Shown: in pieces, positions 32,600 through 41,155 of the stretch | Position numbering within the stretch: position 1 is the first letter of the stretch | How the letters are laid out: the number at the start of each line of letters is the position of its first letter | Source: Verrucomicrobiota bacterium | Lineage (GTDB): Bacteria > Verrucomicrobiota > Verrucomicrobiia > Limisphaerales > AAA164-E04 | Assembly (NCBI GenBank): GCA_027619545.1 | Contig: JAQCFT010000003.1 | Coordinates: 1 to 42,014 of the forward strand | DNA length: 42,014 nt | Direction of reading: 5' to 3' | Notes under the pieces: model-generated | Told to the model about the DNA's origin: nothing | Seen by the model: only the letters and a program-made list of their open reading frames with translations | Database searches by the model: none | Translations under genes and position numbers: made by a program

Positions 32600-32982
32600 A
32601 CCTTTTGCTGGATACCTGCACATTTCTTTGGTTGGCGCAGCAGCCGGCCATGATCAGCGTAACAGCCTCCAAATTGATCGATAACACCGCCAATGAACTG
32701 TATTTGAGCCAGGCTAGTGTTTTGGAAATCGTGATGAAACACTCTACCGGCAAACTGCCCTTACCGGATGCTCCGAGTAAATGGGTTTCTTCCAAGTTAA
32801 GATATCATCAAGTTGTCGATTTTCCCTTAAAGCAAGAAGTTATGTTCCATAGCGGGGAATTGCCCCGGATTCATGCCGATCCATTCGATCGTTTACTGGC
32901 GGCTCACGCGATCATTGAAGGGTTTACCTTGCTGTCGCCAGACAAGCCCTTTTCAAACTTGGGAGCATCTCGAATTTGGTGA
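32596..32982 (+). CDS. PIN-domain toxin, module 3
   Basis: The 128-residue protein starts MNLLLDTCTFLWLAQQPAMI with Asp6, then SVLEIVMKHS (Glu44), HADPFDRLLAAHAI (Asp95/Asp98) and LLSPDKPF (Asp116), the acidic residues of a PIN ribonuclease. The segment LDTCTFLW is usual for PIN proteins paired with Phd antitoxins. The GTG start at 32596 is chosen because AAGGAG is eight bases upstream; an earlier GTG at 32587 is less likely. It should be an RNA-cutting toxin. It is 37 bases before the GH32 gene. Confidence 0.9.
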   Translation: MNLLLDTCTFLWLAQQPAMISVTASKLIDNTANELYLSQASVLEIVMKHSTGKLPLPDAPSKWVSSKLRYHQVVDFPLKQEVMFHSGELPRIHADPFDRLLAAHAIIEGFTLLSPDKPFSNLGASRIW

Positions 32983-33019
32983 GTTGGAAGAGCATTTAAT
33001 TTAAGGTGTCGAATCAATC

Positions 33020-35083
33020 ATGAAACAACGCTATTTCATTCTAATCTTGATCCTGGGATTGTGGGGGATTTCCACGATATCCTACCGGATCTTTGCACAA
33101 GATCAACCCGTTGGCCGACTGTCCGATTATCGGCAAACGGATGCCTACTACAACGAGTTGCATCGTCCCCAGTTTCATTTCACACCTCCCATGAACTGGA
33201 TGAATGATCCAAATGGGATGGTGTATTTTGATGGCGAGTACCATTTGTTTTACCAACACAACCCACATGGCAACACCTGGGGCCACATGAGTTGGGGGCA
33301 TGCGGTGAGTCCGGATCTGGTGCATTGGGAACATCTGCCGATCGCCCTGCAGGATCATTATGGGGTGATGATTTTTTCCGGCAGCGCTGTGGTGGATTTT
33401 AAGAATACAAGTGGATTTGGAAATGGAGAGCTTCCGCCGCTGGTCGCCATTTATACGGGGCATGGTCATGGCAAGCAGACCCAGGATATTGCCTACAGCA
33501 ACGATCGGGGACGCACCTGGACGAAGTATGCGGGGAATCCGGTGATTGATCTGAACATGTCCGACTTTCGCGACCCGAAGGTGTTTTGGCATGAAGCATC
33601 AGAGAAATGGGTCATGACCGTCTCCATGCCCCTGGAACGTAAGGTGCGATTTTATAGTTCTCACAATTTGAAGGAATGGGATCTCCTCAGCGAATTTGGT
33701 CCGGCTGGTGCGGTGAAGGGGATTTGGGAATGTCCGGATCTTTTCCCGGTTGAAATTGAAGGCACACAGGATTCCGAGTGGGTGTTGATTGTCAACATCG
33801 GCAGCGGTGCCATCGCGGGAGGATCGGGGTGTCAGTATTTTATCGGCGATTTTGACGGTACCAGATTTATCGTTGATGAGGTCGGCAATCAAAATGAACG
33901 CCAATCCGCCCGTCCAACAGGTCGTGTGATTGCCGATTTTGAAGGTGACTCTTTCGGTGAAGGTTGGGTGGCGACCGGGGCTTCCTTTGCTCCCGGACCG
34001 ATCAAGACTCAGGATCCGTTCAGCGGTTATTTGGGCAAGGGATTGGCCACCAGTTGGGGGAATGGAGATGTTGATCAGGGGGCTTTGCGGTCGCCCGAAA
34101 TAAAGATCGACGGCAATTATATTCACTTTCTCATTGGTGGGGGGAATCATCCGGGCGAGGCTTGTTTTAATTTGCTGATCAATGGAGAAGTCGTCCGGAC
34201 TGCCACCGGCACCAACAGCGGCATGCTCCAGTGGCATTCCTGGGATGTGACCCATTTCAATGGAAAGCAGGCGGTGCTGGAAGTGCTCGATCAGCACTCG
34301 GGCGGTTGGGGGCAGATCTTTGTCGACCACATCGTGATGGGAGATGAACCTTTCGAAGATCCGGGTGAGCCTGCTCTTTGGGTGGATTATGGAAAGGATT
34401 TTTACGCGGCGGTCAGTTGGGCCGATGTGCCTGCCGAGGATGGCCGGCGTTTGTGGTTGGGCTGGATGAGTAATTGGCAGTATGCAAACAACATCCCAAC
34501 CCACCCCTGGCGAAGCGCCATGTCGATTCCTCGCAGCCTGCATTTGCGTTCCACACCGGACGGATTGAAGCTTGTTCAACGTCCGGTTCACGAGTTACGC
34601 AAGCTGCGTGGTGAACGCACGCGGATGTCCGACATCGAAGTGGGGCCACAAGGGGTGGATTTGAGATCAAAAGGGGTGGTTGGTAAACGACTGGAAATCG
34701 TGATCGATATCGATCCGGGAACGTCCGGCGAGTTTGGAATCCGGCTGCGAAAAGGTGGGGCGGCCGCCACGGTGGTGGGGTATGAAGTTGCCAGGGAGCA
34801 ATTATACGTGGATCGCACCCAATCAGGGGACGTGTCGTTTCATGATGCCTTTTCGGTCCGAAATGCAGGGCCATTGTCCAGACGCAATGGTTCCATCCGC
34901 CTGCACCTGTTTTTGGATGATTCCTCCGTGGAGGTGTTTGGCAATCGCGGGGAAACAGTGCTTTCTGAACGCATTTTTCCTTCTCCCGAACATCTCGGTG
35001 TCGAATTGTTCTCGAACGGGGGAACGGCTCATGTCAAGCGTCTGAGAGCCTGGGAACTGGATTCGATTTGGCACAAGCCGTGA
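33020..35083 (+). CDS. Exported GH32 fructan hydrolase (levanase/inulinase type) with an inserted domain
   Basis: The 687-residue protein has a signal peptide (MKQRYFILILILGLWGIS to about residue 26) and a GH32 five-bladed propeller. WMNDPNG (60-66) holds the nucleophile Asp63, FRDPKVF (183-189) the transition-state Asp185 and WECPDLF (236-242) the acid/base Glu237. An additional beta domain of about 140 residues (304-443: ADFEGDSFGEGW, QWHSWDVTHFNGKQAVLEVL, HSGGWGQIFVDHIV) is inserted between blades, after FIGDFDGTRFIVD and before WVDYGKDFYA; it resembles a carbohydrate-binding jelly roll. The usual C-terminal beta sandwich follows (about 540-687). It should release fructose from levan or inulin outside the cytoplasm. 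The gene ends against ParA with a shared hairpin. Confidence 0.93.
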   Translation: MKQRYFILILILGLWGISTISYRIFAQDQPVGRLSDYRQTDAYYNELHRPQFHFTPPMNWMNDPNGMVYFDGEYHLFYQHNPHGNTWGHMSWGHAVSPDLVHWEHLPIALQDHYGVMIFSGSAVVDFKNTSGFGNGELPPLVAIYTGHGHGKQTQDIAYSNDRGRTWTKYAGNPVIDLNMSDFRDPKVFWHEASEKWVMTVSMPLERKVRFYSSHNLKEWDLLSEFGPAGAVKGIWECPDLFPVEIEGTQDSEWVLIVNIGSGAIAGGSGCQYFIGDFDGTRFIVDEVGNQNERQSARPTGRVIADFEGDSFGEGWVATGASFAPGPIKTQDPFSGYLGKGLATSWGNGDVDQGALRSPEIKIDGNYIHFLIGGGNHPGEACFNLLINGEVVRTATGTNSGMLQWHSWDVTHFNGKQAVLEVLDQHSGGWGQIFVDHIVMGDEPFEDPGEPALWVDYGKDFYAAVSWADVPAEDGRRLWLGWMSNWQYANNIPTHPWRSAMSIPRSLHLRSTPDGLKLVQRPVHELRKLRGERTRMSDIEVGPQGVDLRSKGVVGKRLEIVIDIDPGTSGEFGIRLRKGGAAATVVGYEVAREQLYVDRTQSGDVSFHDAFSVRNAGPLSRRNGSIRLHLFLDDSSVEVFGNRGETVLSERIFPSPEHLGVELFSNGGTAHVKRLRAWELDSIWHKP

Positions 35084-35097
35084 TCCGCAAAGGATCA
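35081..35097. promoter_or_regulatory. Inverted repeat carrying both stop codons of convergent genes
   Basis: TGATCC (35081-35086) and GGATCA (35092-35097) are inverted arms. The left arm contains the TGA of the GH32 gene, and the right arm contains the TGA of parA on minus. With a stem of only six pairs and no T run it is not a strong terminator. Confidence 0.35.
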
Positions 35098-35919
35098 GGC
35101 CTGAGTTGGTCCTGTTGGACTTGCAGGCTCCTCAGGCTGCCCTAAATTCAGGCGGGCGACCACTTCGCGGGCCAGCACCTCATAGGCTGCCGCGCCTGCG
35201 CTGTAGGGATCGTAATCCACAATGGGTTTGCCGTGACTGGGCGCTTCGGCGAGTCGCGTTGTGCGTGGGATGACCGTTTCGAACACTTTTTCGCCAAAAT
35301 AGCCCCGCACTTCTTCCACCACCTGGTGCGAGAGTCGCGTCCGGGCATCGAACATGGTCATGGCCACGCCGAGCAGTTCCAGATCGGCATTCGCTCCAGA
35401 TTCCTTCAACTGGTTCATCACGCGTGTCAGCATCGCGATCCCTTCAAGCGCGTAATATTCGCACTGAAGAGGTACCAGCAGGTGGTCCGCTGCACAAAAA
35501 GCATTGAGAGTGATGACTGCAAGGGAGGGTGGGCAGTCGATCAAGATGGCGTCGTAGCGATCGGATTGAACCAAAGGTTCGAGAGCATCCTTGAATCGGT
35601 GCAAATGTCGATCGCTTTGGGCCAGTTCGATTTCAGCGCCACAGAGGTCGACCTCTGAAGGGATGATGTCCAGCCTGTCATAACTGGTTGCCTTGATCTT
35701 GTCCGCCAAGGTGCCTTCACCCAAAAGGGGGCGATAAGCGCTTGCTCCCTCTTCTTTTTCCAGACCCAGTCCACTGGTCGCATTGGCCTGCGAATCCACA
35801 TCAATCAACAGCACGCGGAACTGGTCCGCAGCCAGACATGCAGCGAGGTTGACGGTGGTGGTTGTTTTCCCCACTCCGCCTTTCTGGTTGGCTATAGCTA
35901 TGACGTGTGTCTTCGGCAC
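35095..35919 (-). CDS. parA: ParA-family partition ATPase without an adjacent parB
   Basis: The 274-residue protein starts at a GTG (MPKTHVIAIANQ) and carries the deviant Walker A KGGVGKTTT (13-21), LLIDVDSQANATSG, IIPSEVDL and ILIDCPPSLAVITLNA, as in the Soj/ParA group. It should bind ATP and DNA non-specifically and move a partner complex. The basic and acidic tail (GQPEEPASPTGPTQA) is not conserved. ParB is normally the next gene, but the downstream neighbour is the convergent GH32 gene and the upstream one is a membrane protein. It could be the chromosomal Soj with parB elsewhere, or serve another cargo. The family is certain. Confidence 0.92.
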   Translation of the reverse strand: MPKTHVIAIANQKGGVGKTTTTVNLAACLAADQFRVLLIDVDSQANATSGLGLEKEEGASAYRPLLGEGTLADKIKATSYDRLDIIPSEVDLCGAEIELAQSDRHLHRFKDALEPLVQSDRYDAILIDCPPSLAVITLNAFCAADHLLVPLQCEYYALEGIAMLTRVMNQLKESGANADLELLGVAMTMFDARTRLSHQVVEEVRGYFGEKVFETVIPRTTRLAEAPSHGKPIVDYDPYSAGAAAYEVLAREVVARLNLGQPEEPASPTGPTQA

Positions 35920-36046
35920 GCAAGGTTTTTAAAGAAAGCAGGGCTCTTTGTGCAAGGACATTAGAGAATCACTTGCCATCAAGTCAGGCGCCAAGGGTGG
36001 TATCAGGATTTGCGCAAAGGGGTTTTTCCTCCAATGAAGGGGGTTG

Positions 36047-36715
36047 TCAGCGGCCGTTTTGGTAGTCTTCGTTGAAGATGTATGAGGTGGGTTGTATGCC
36101 GGTCTTACCTGTTAACACAAAGATCATGAATGGGATCAACCCCATAAAAGCGCCCATGGCCAAATGGGTGATGGGTGCCCCCACCAGGAAGCCTCCTGCC
36201 ACCAGAATCAGGCTGAGCAGGGGAAGAAGTCCATTTCGGTCGGGAATGCTAAATCCGGCAGCAAGGATGCAGCCGACGGTGAAAAGGCCTATGTCCCAAC
36301 CTGCCACAAACAAGGCAAGTCCCATGACATAAAAAGTGGGTAACACCGTGAACCGTCCATGTTTGAATGCCTGACATTGAAGAATGGTCCCCATGGCCAA
36401 ACTGCCGAACGTGGCTGCAGTAGCGGTCAAAGCGTTTTCCGGATGTGTGTGAGTATATGCTTTTCCCCAGATTCCAAGGACGTAGGAAACGCACCCCGCT
36501 CGAACAAAGTCACTCCAGTTGGGTGCATAACCTAGAGCTGCTTTCCATGGAGCACTTCGTTTGACTTTCTTCAAGGGATGCATACGTTTCAGTGCCAGCA
36601 GAGGCCACCCTGGAATCCAGAGCCCCAGACAACAAACGGAAAACAAAATCCACGAATCTAAAACAGAATCAATCAAAGCATCCCAACTATGAGAACACCT
36701 TATTGGCTCATGCAA
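36047..36715 (-). CDS. Polytopic membrane protein, unknown function
   Basis: The 222-residue ORF starts with TTG and has five to seven hydrophobic segments (SWILFSVCCLGLWIPGWPLL, FVRAGCVSYVLGIWG, FTVLPTFYVMGLALFVAG, GLFTVGCILAAGF, LLSLILVAGGFLVGAPI, MGAFMGLIPFMIFVL). It has no motif I recognise. The start is uncertain: an ATG at the codon for MHPLKK (residue 45) would remove the first helix. It lies downstream of iteron-like repeats, which may be part of its control region. Neighbours suggest no role. Confidence 0.6.
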   Translation of the reverse strand: MHEPIRCSHSWDALIDSVLDSWILFSVCCLGLWIPGWPLLALKRMHPLKKVKRSAPWKAALGYAPNWSDFVRAGCVSYVLGIWGKAYTHTHPENALTATAATFGSLAMGTILQCQAFKHGRFTVLPTFYVMGLALFVAGWDIGLFTVGCILAAGFSIPDRNGLLPLLSLILVAGGFLVGAPITHLAMGAFMGLIPFMIFVLTGKTGIQPTSYIFNEDYQNGR

Positions 36716-36780
36716 TCAAAAATTCTAACACAACTATACTTTGTTTTTTGCATTGCAAATTAAATTCGTGTTTTAGTTAT

Positions 36781-36844
36781 TTTTGTCGGCTTTTAGCATT
36801 GGGCTGTCGTAATTTCGATACTTTTGTCGGATTTTCGCTATTGG
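36781..36844 (+). repeat. Three TGTCG iterons, about 21 bp apart
   Basis: TGTCG occurs at 36784, 36805 and 36825. The outer copies share the longer words TTTTGTCGGCTTTTAGCATT (36781-) and TTTTGTCGGATTTTCGCTAT (36822-), followed by TGG. Spacings of 21 and 20 put them on one face of the helix. They lie 66-130 bases upstream of the membrane-protein start, in AT-rich DNA; the last overlaps the end of the sulfatase gene. Confidence 0.5.
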
Positions 36845-38403
36845 TAGAATTCTGATGAAAAACCTGTCGCTTTTGAACCTTTAATGGACCGGTGATAAAA
36901 TTGAGTACCCCGATCGCGTTGTAGGGGGATGGATTTCCCTTTGGTTTCTTCCAGCAGGTCGAAAAGCGCTTGATTCATGGCTTTGATGCGATCCTGATGT
37001 CGATCTTCACGGATCAGATTGTGCAGTTCATGAGGATCACTTTTCAGATCATACAATTCGTCTTTATCCCAAATGCCGTGGTAGCGAATGTATTTGTAGC
37101 GCTCCCCGCGAATGGCGTGCGTGGTCGGTGTCTGGGGGTAGTTCCGTTCCCAAAGGTATTCATATAACAAATAGGATCGCCATTCCGTTGACTCACCTTT
37201 CAGGAATGGTAAGAAGGAACTCCCGTCCATATGGCCAGGAATGGTCACTCCGGCCAGGTCCAATAGTGTGGGGGCAATGTCAATGTTGGCAACGGTCTGG
37301 GAGACCTTTGTTCCCGGTCTGTTGAGCCGGGGATACCGGACCAGCATCGGGATGCGCATGGATTCTTCATACGCGTTGCGTTTATCGATCAGTCCGTGCT
37401 CGCCGAATAGGAAGCCATTGTCGCCCAGATAGATCACCAGGGTGTTCTCTGCTTCGCCCGACTCATCCAGCCAATGGAGTAACTCGCCCACACTGTCATC
37501 GACTGCCAGCAGGGTTTCACAGTAGCGTTGATAGTATTGTTCCATGTCCAGATCCGTGTAATACGCGTATTCGACTCCATGGCGGCTGTTACGCTGGTTT
37601 TGCACCCACAAGGGTTTGGTGCGGGCAATGTCCGGATTGTCCTTCCAATCCTTATGGATGGGGAGCTTTTCGTTCCGATAACGGTAGGCATGTCTCTCGG
37701 CTGGAATGAAATCCGCATGTGCTGCTTTATGGGAAACATAGAGGAAGAATGGTTTCTCCTTTTTTCGGTGCTTTAGCCAATCCAGACTGAATGCGGTCAG
37801 TTCGTCTGTGATGTATCCGTCTTGGGATTGGCGTTCCGTTCCATTGATATTGAATCCATCGCGACTGGCCTGCGGCACAAATCGGCCTTTGACGGATGAT
37901 TTTGCCGGATCTGTCCAATAAACACCCTGTCCCTTGAAGCTAACCCAGTGATCGAAGCCGCGCTGTGGGTGGTCGATATTTCCTCCCATGTGCCACTTGC
38001 CGATAAATGCTGTTTCGTATCCGCTCTGTTGCAACAATTCAGGGAAAAAGGTCAAATCCTCACGGACGGGATTGTAATTATCGATCACACCATGATTGTG
38101 GGCATACAAGCCAGTCAGGATCGACGCGCGGCTTGGGCTGCATAAGGATGTGGTGACGAAAGCGTTTTCGAAATGAGTTCCTTCCCGGGCAAGTCGATCC
38201 ATGTGAGGCGTTTCAATGAACGGGTGGCCCATGAATCCCATGGCGTCAAATCGATGGTCATCGCACAGGATCAACAGAATATTGGGTCGATTCTCGGCGC
38301 ATAGCATCGGCTGCATGGAGGTGAAAAAGCTTATGTTGCACGCAATAAAGCTGTAAAAGAGCCAATGGGTCACACCGTTTTTTATCCGGAGTTTGGAGAT
38401 CAT
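36838..38403 (-). CDS. Exported arylsulfatase-type sulfatase (Cys-type)
   Basis: The 521-residue protein has a signal peptide (MISKLRIKNGVTHWLFYSFI and on to about CAE, 35-37) and a sulfatase body. ILLILCDDHRFDAMG (42-56) gives the metal-binding aspartates, and SLCSPSRASILTGLYAHNHG (87-106) holds Cys88, the residue converted to formylglycine in the CxPSR signature. IGKWHMGGNIDHPQRGFDHW, VYLGDNGFLFGEHGLIDK and WRSYLLYEYLW complete the pattern. It removes sulfate from a carbohydrate in the periplasm or outside the cell. No maturase (sulfatase-modifying enzyme) gene is in the window. It is divergent from the ABC operon, so both may belong to one sugar-use unit. Confidence 0.93.
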   Translation of the reverse strand: MISKLRIKNGVTHWLFYSFIACNISFFTSMQPMLCAENRPNILLILCDDHRFDAMGFMGHPFIETPHMDRLAREGTHFENAFVTTSLCSPSRASILTGLYAHNHGVIDNYNPVREDLTFFPELLQQSGYETAFIGKWHMGGNIDHPQRGFDHWVSFKGQGVYWTDPAKSSVKGRFVPQASRDGFNINGTERQSQDGYITDELTAFSLDWLKHRKKEKPFFLYVSHKAAHADFIPAERHAYRYRNEKLPIHKDWKDNPDIARTKPLWVQNQRNSRHGVEYAYYTDLDMEQYYQRYCETLLAVDDSVGELLHWLDESGEAENTLVIYLGDNGFLFGEHGLIDKRNAYEESMRIPMLVRYPRLNRPGTKVSQTVANIDIAPTLLDLAGVTIPGHMDGSSFLPFLKGESTEWRSYLLYEYLWERNYPQTPTTHAIRGERYKYIRYHGIWDKDELYDLKSDPHELHNLIREDRHQDRIKAMNQALFDLLEETKGKSIPLQRDRGTQFYHRSIKGSKATGFSSEFYQ

Positions 38404-38494
38404 GCGCTTATCCTACCCAAACCCTTTACCTCGCCAAATCGAAAATGCTTCCACGATGTGCATTCGCAACTATTCAGCGAAGTCACCAAAATCA

Positions 38495-38522
38495 TTGAAA
38501 AAGGGCTCAGCCTGACTATGCT
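38495..38522 (+). promoter_or_regulatory. Putative leaderless promoter of the sugar ABC operon
   Basis: TTGAAA (38495-38500), 16 bp and TATGCT (38517-38522) are followed by seven bases and the ATG at 38530. An earlier in-frame ATG at 38518 would lie inside the -10 box. This is why 38530 is taken as the start. Confidence 0.4.
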
Positions 38523-38529
38523 TCGGTTC

Positions 38530-39537
38530 ATGACTATCCAGTGGAGATTTTTATTGTTGGCGTTATGTGGTCTTTGGTTGGCCGGTTGTGGTTCTGAAAA
38601 CGCCGCCAAGGAGGATGATGGTACCCTCCGAATCGCGGTGATTCCGAAAGGGACCACCCATGAATTCTGGCGTTCCATCCATGCCGGTGCGGTGAAAGCT
38701 GAAAAAGAACTCAATGCTGAAGGCAAGAAGATTGAGGTGATATGGAAGGGACCGCTCAAGGAAGATGATCGCGATCAGCAGATCAGTCTGGTGCAAAATT
38801 TTACGACATCCGGAGTGGACGGTATTGTTTTGGCTCCACTGGATGCGCAGGCTTTGGTTTCACCCGTTGAAATCGCCCAAAGCGCGGGTATTCCGGTAGT
38901 GATTATTGATTCCGGTTTGAACACCGACAAATACGTCAGCTTTGTTGCCACAGATAATTTGAAAGGCGGTCAAATGGCCGGTGAATACCTCGCCAATCAG
39001 TTGAAAAACGAAGGAAAAGTCATTTTGTTGCGTTATGCAGTGGGATCGGCCAGTACCGAAAAACGTGAAAACGGATTTCTTTCCGCCCTCGAAAAGAGTC
39101 CCAACATTCAGTTGATCTCTTCGGATCAATACGCCGGACCAACCCGCGAAACGGCTTATCAGAACTCCCAAAACCTGCTCAACCGTTTTGGTCAGGAAGT
39201 GAATGCCATTTTCTGTGTGAACGAAAACTCCACCATCGGTATGACCAAAGCGCTTCGCGAAATCGGTCGCGCTGGCGGTGAAGTCAAGATGATCGGATTT
39301 GATGCCGGTTCCCAATCCATCAAAGACATGGAAAGCGGCGACGTGCAGGGGCTGGTGGTTCAGGACCCGGTGCGTATGGGTTACGAAGGGGTCAAGACCA
39401 TCGTGGCACACATCGAAGGCAAGCAGGTTGAAAAACGCATTGATACCGGTGTGGTGATGATCACTCCGGAGAACCTCAATGATGAAGAATCCCAACGCCT
39501 GCTGAATCCTCCCATCGACGAATATCTGGGTGAATAA
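38530..39537 (+). CDS. Sugar-binding lipoprotein of a ribose-type ABC importer
   Basis: The 335-residue protein begins MTIQWRFLLLALCGLWLAGC, a lipoprotein signal with the lipobox LAGC, so the mature protein is anchored by a lipid at Cys20. The body is a type 1 periplasmic sugar-binding fold: LRIAVIPKGTTHEFWRSIH, GVDGIVLAPLDAQALVSPVE, AGIPVVIIDSGLN, FVATDNLKGGQMAGEYLANQ, ENGFLSAL, CVNENSTIGMTKALRE and MIGFDAGSQSIKDM. Relatives bind ribose, galactose, xylose or inositols; which one is not evident here. It is the first gene of the operon; ATPase and permease follow at short distance. A start at 38518 would add four residues and is also possible. Confidence 0.9.
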   Translation: MTIQWRFLLLALCGLWLAGCGSENAAKEDDGTLRIAVIPKGTTHEFWRSIHAGAVKAEKELNAEGKKIEVIWKGPLKEDDRDQQISLVQNFTTSGVDGIVLAPLDAQALVSPVEIAQSAGIPVVIIDSGLNTDKYVSFVATDNLKGGQMAGEYLANQLKNEGKVILLRYAVGSASTEKRENGFLSALEKSPNIQLISSDQYAGPTRETAYQNSQNLLNRFGQEVNAIFCVNENSTIGMTKALREIGRAGGEVKMIGFDAGSQSIKDMESGDVQGLVVQDPVRMGYEGVKTIVAHIEGKQVEKRIDTGVVMITPENLNDEESQRLLNPPIDEYLGE

Positions 39538-39576
39538 GCGCGAAATGAATTGAACAACGTGTCCACCGAACCACCC

Positions 39577-41136
39577 ATGCAGTCGTCTGTGGCGGAGACT
39601 CCGGCTCTGCGTCTCCAAATGAAGGGAGTGCGCAAGTCCTTTGGCGCGACCAAAGCCTTGAGAGGTGTGAGTTTCGAAGTGGGACCTGCCGAAGTTCACA
39701 CTTTGATCGGTGAGAACGGTGCTGGCAAGAGTACCCTGATGAAGGTGATCAGCGGGGTGCATGCTCCGGATGAAGGCAGTATTTTATTGGACGGGCAACC
39801 CTTCCAGCCCAAAAACCCGCAACACGCCCGGTTGTCAGGCATCGCCATGATTTATCAGGAGCTCAACCTGGCTCCGGACTTGTCGGTGATGGAAAACATT
39901 ACTCTTGGGGATGAGCCATGTTCCTGGGGGTGGCGCCGTATTTCGGAGCAAAGGGCGCGCACTCTCGAGGCGCTTGAAAAACTGGACCATACCTCGTTGC
40001 CTCTCGACCTTCCGGTCAATCGCCTGAGCATCGCCGAGCAACAGATTGTCGAGATCGCCCGCGCGTTGATTGGACGTCCAAAAGTGCTGATCATGGACGA
40101 ACCCACCAGCAGCCTGACTCAGGTGGATGTTCAGAATTTGTTTCGTGTGATCGGACGGCTCAAGGACAGCGGGGTGAGTGTGGTTTACATCAGCCATTTC
40201 CTTGAAGAATGCCAGCAGATCAGTGATCGCTACACCGTATTGCGGGATGGTGAATCGGTGGCCAGCGGGGATATGAAAAAGGCTGATCTGCAGGATATCA
40301 TCCATCAAATGGTCGGTCGCGAGATGAAGGATATTTATCCCCGCAAGGAACATTCCATTGGAGAACCGGTGCTTGAAATGGAAGCGTTGGCGGGACGCGA
40401 AAAGCCCAGGTCGGCCACCATACAATTGTGCAAAGGTGAGATTTTCGGTGTGGCTGGTTTGGTCGGAGCAGGGCGGACCGAGACCTTGCGGGCTTGTTTC
40501 GGTTTGGACAAAGTGGCTGCTGGCCGCATTGCGGTTTTTGGCCAGGAATCCACCCATGCCACGCCCACGCAACGTTTGTCACAAGGGATGGGGTTGTTGA
40601 GCGAAAACCGAAAAGAGGAAGGACTTTTGTTAAACCGCGACCTGGCCGACAACCTGACACTGACCCGCTTTGAAGGTATCTCAAAAATGGGATTCATCCC
40701 CGTAAGGGCGCAAACTGAAAAGGCTCAACACTGGATTGAAAAACTCCAGGTCAAAACCCGCAGTCCGCGTCAAAACGTCGGAGAACTGTCCGGCGGCAAT
40801 CAACAAAAAATCGCCATCGCAAGATTGCTGCATCATGACGCGGACATTCTGCTCTTGGATGAACCCACCCGAGGCATTGATATCGGCAGCAAAGCCCAGA
40901 TTTACAGTCTGATTTGCGAACTGGCCAAAAGAGGCAAAGCCATCGTGTTTGTGAGTTCCTACCTGCCGGAATTGCTGGGGATTTGCGACACCATCGGCGT
41001 GATGTGCCGCGGTGAAATCAAAACCAAACGACCGGCCGATCAATGGACCGAACACGAGTTGATTGGGGTGGCTGTCGGACAAATTGCCGAATCTGGCTCA
41101 AACGAAACCGATCCTGACCTTCAATCGGCTGAATAA
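39577..41136 (+). CDS. Sugar ABC transporter ATPase with two nucleotide-binding domains (RbsA/MglA type)
   Basis: The 519-residue protein has two ATPase halves. The first has Walker A GENGAGKS (45-52), MIYQELNLAPDLSVMENI (Q-loop), LSIAEQQIVEIARAL (signature) and LIMDEPTSS (Walker B). The second has a degenerate Walker A GLVGAGRTET, as usual in this family, then LSGGNQQKIAIARLL and LLLDEPTRGID. It drives sugar import together with the lipoprotein upstream and the permease downstream. The start is unsure: a TTG at 39550, a GTG at 39559 and the ATG at 39577 are in frame and none has a ribosome site; ATG is taken. It is 39 bases after the lipoprotein gene and 19 before the permease. Confidence 0.93.
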   Translation: MQSSVAETPALRLQMKGVRKSFGATKALRGVSFEVGPAEVHTLIGENGAGKSTLMKVISGVHAPDEGSILLDGQPFQPKNPQHARLSGIAMIYQELNLAPDLSVMENITLGDEPCSWGWRRISEQRARTLEALEKLDHTSLPLDLPVNRLSIAEQQIVEIARALIGRPKVLIMDEPTSSLTQVDVQNLFRVIGRLKDSGVSVVYISHFLEECQQISDRYTVLRDGESVASGDMKKADLQDIIHQMVGREMKDIYPRKEHSIGEPVLEMEALAGREKPRSATIQLCKGEIFGVAGLVGAGRTETLRACFGLDKVAAGRIAVFGQESTHATPTQRLSQGMGLLSENRKEEGLLLNRDLADNLTLTRFEGISKMGFIPVRAQTEKAQHWIEKLQVKTRSPRQNVGELSGGNQQKIAIARLLHHDADILLLDEPTRGIDIGSKAQIYSLICELAKRGKAIVFVSSYLPELLGICDTIGVMCRGEIKTKRPADQWTEHELIGVAVGQIAESGSNETDPDLQSAE

Positions 41137-41155
41137 CTTTTTACTATCCGAACAC

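Noticed and set aside
33599-34591. 330-codon open frame antisense to the GH32 gene.
   Set aside because: It is a shadow caused by codon bias; the plus frame has a full GH32 with catalytic motifs.
36592-36855. 87-codon plus-strand ORF in the AT-rich gap.
   Set aside because: It overlaps the 5' part of the membrane protein gene and the iterons and looks like AT-rich chance coding.
38860-39762. 300-codon open frame antisense to the sugar-binding lipoprotein gene.
   Set aside because: Its composition is rich in His and Thr without any motif, and the sense frame is a clear sugar-binding protein.
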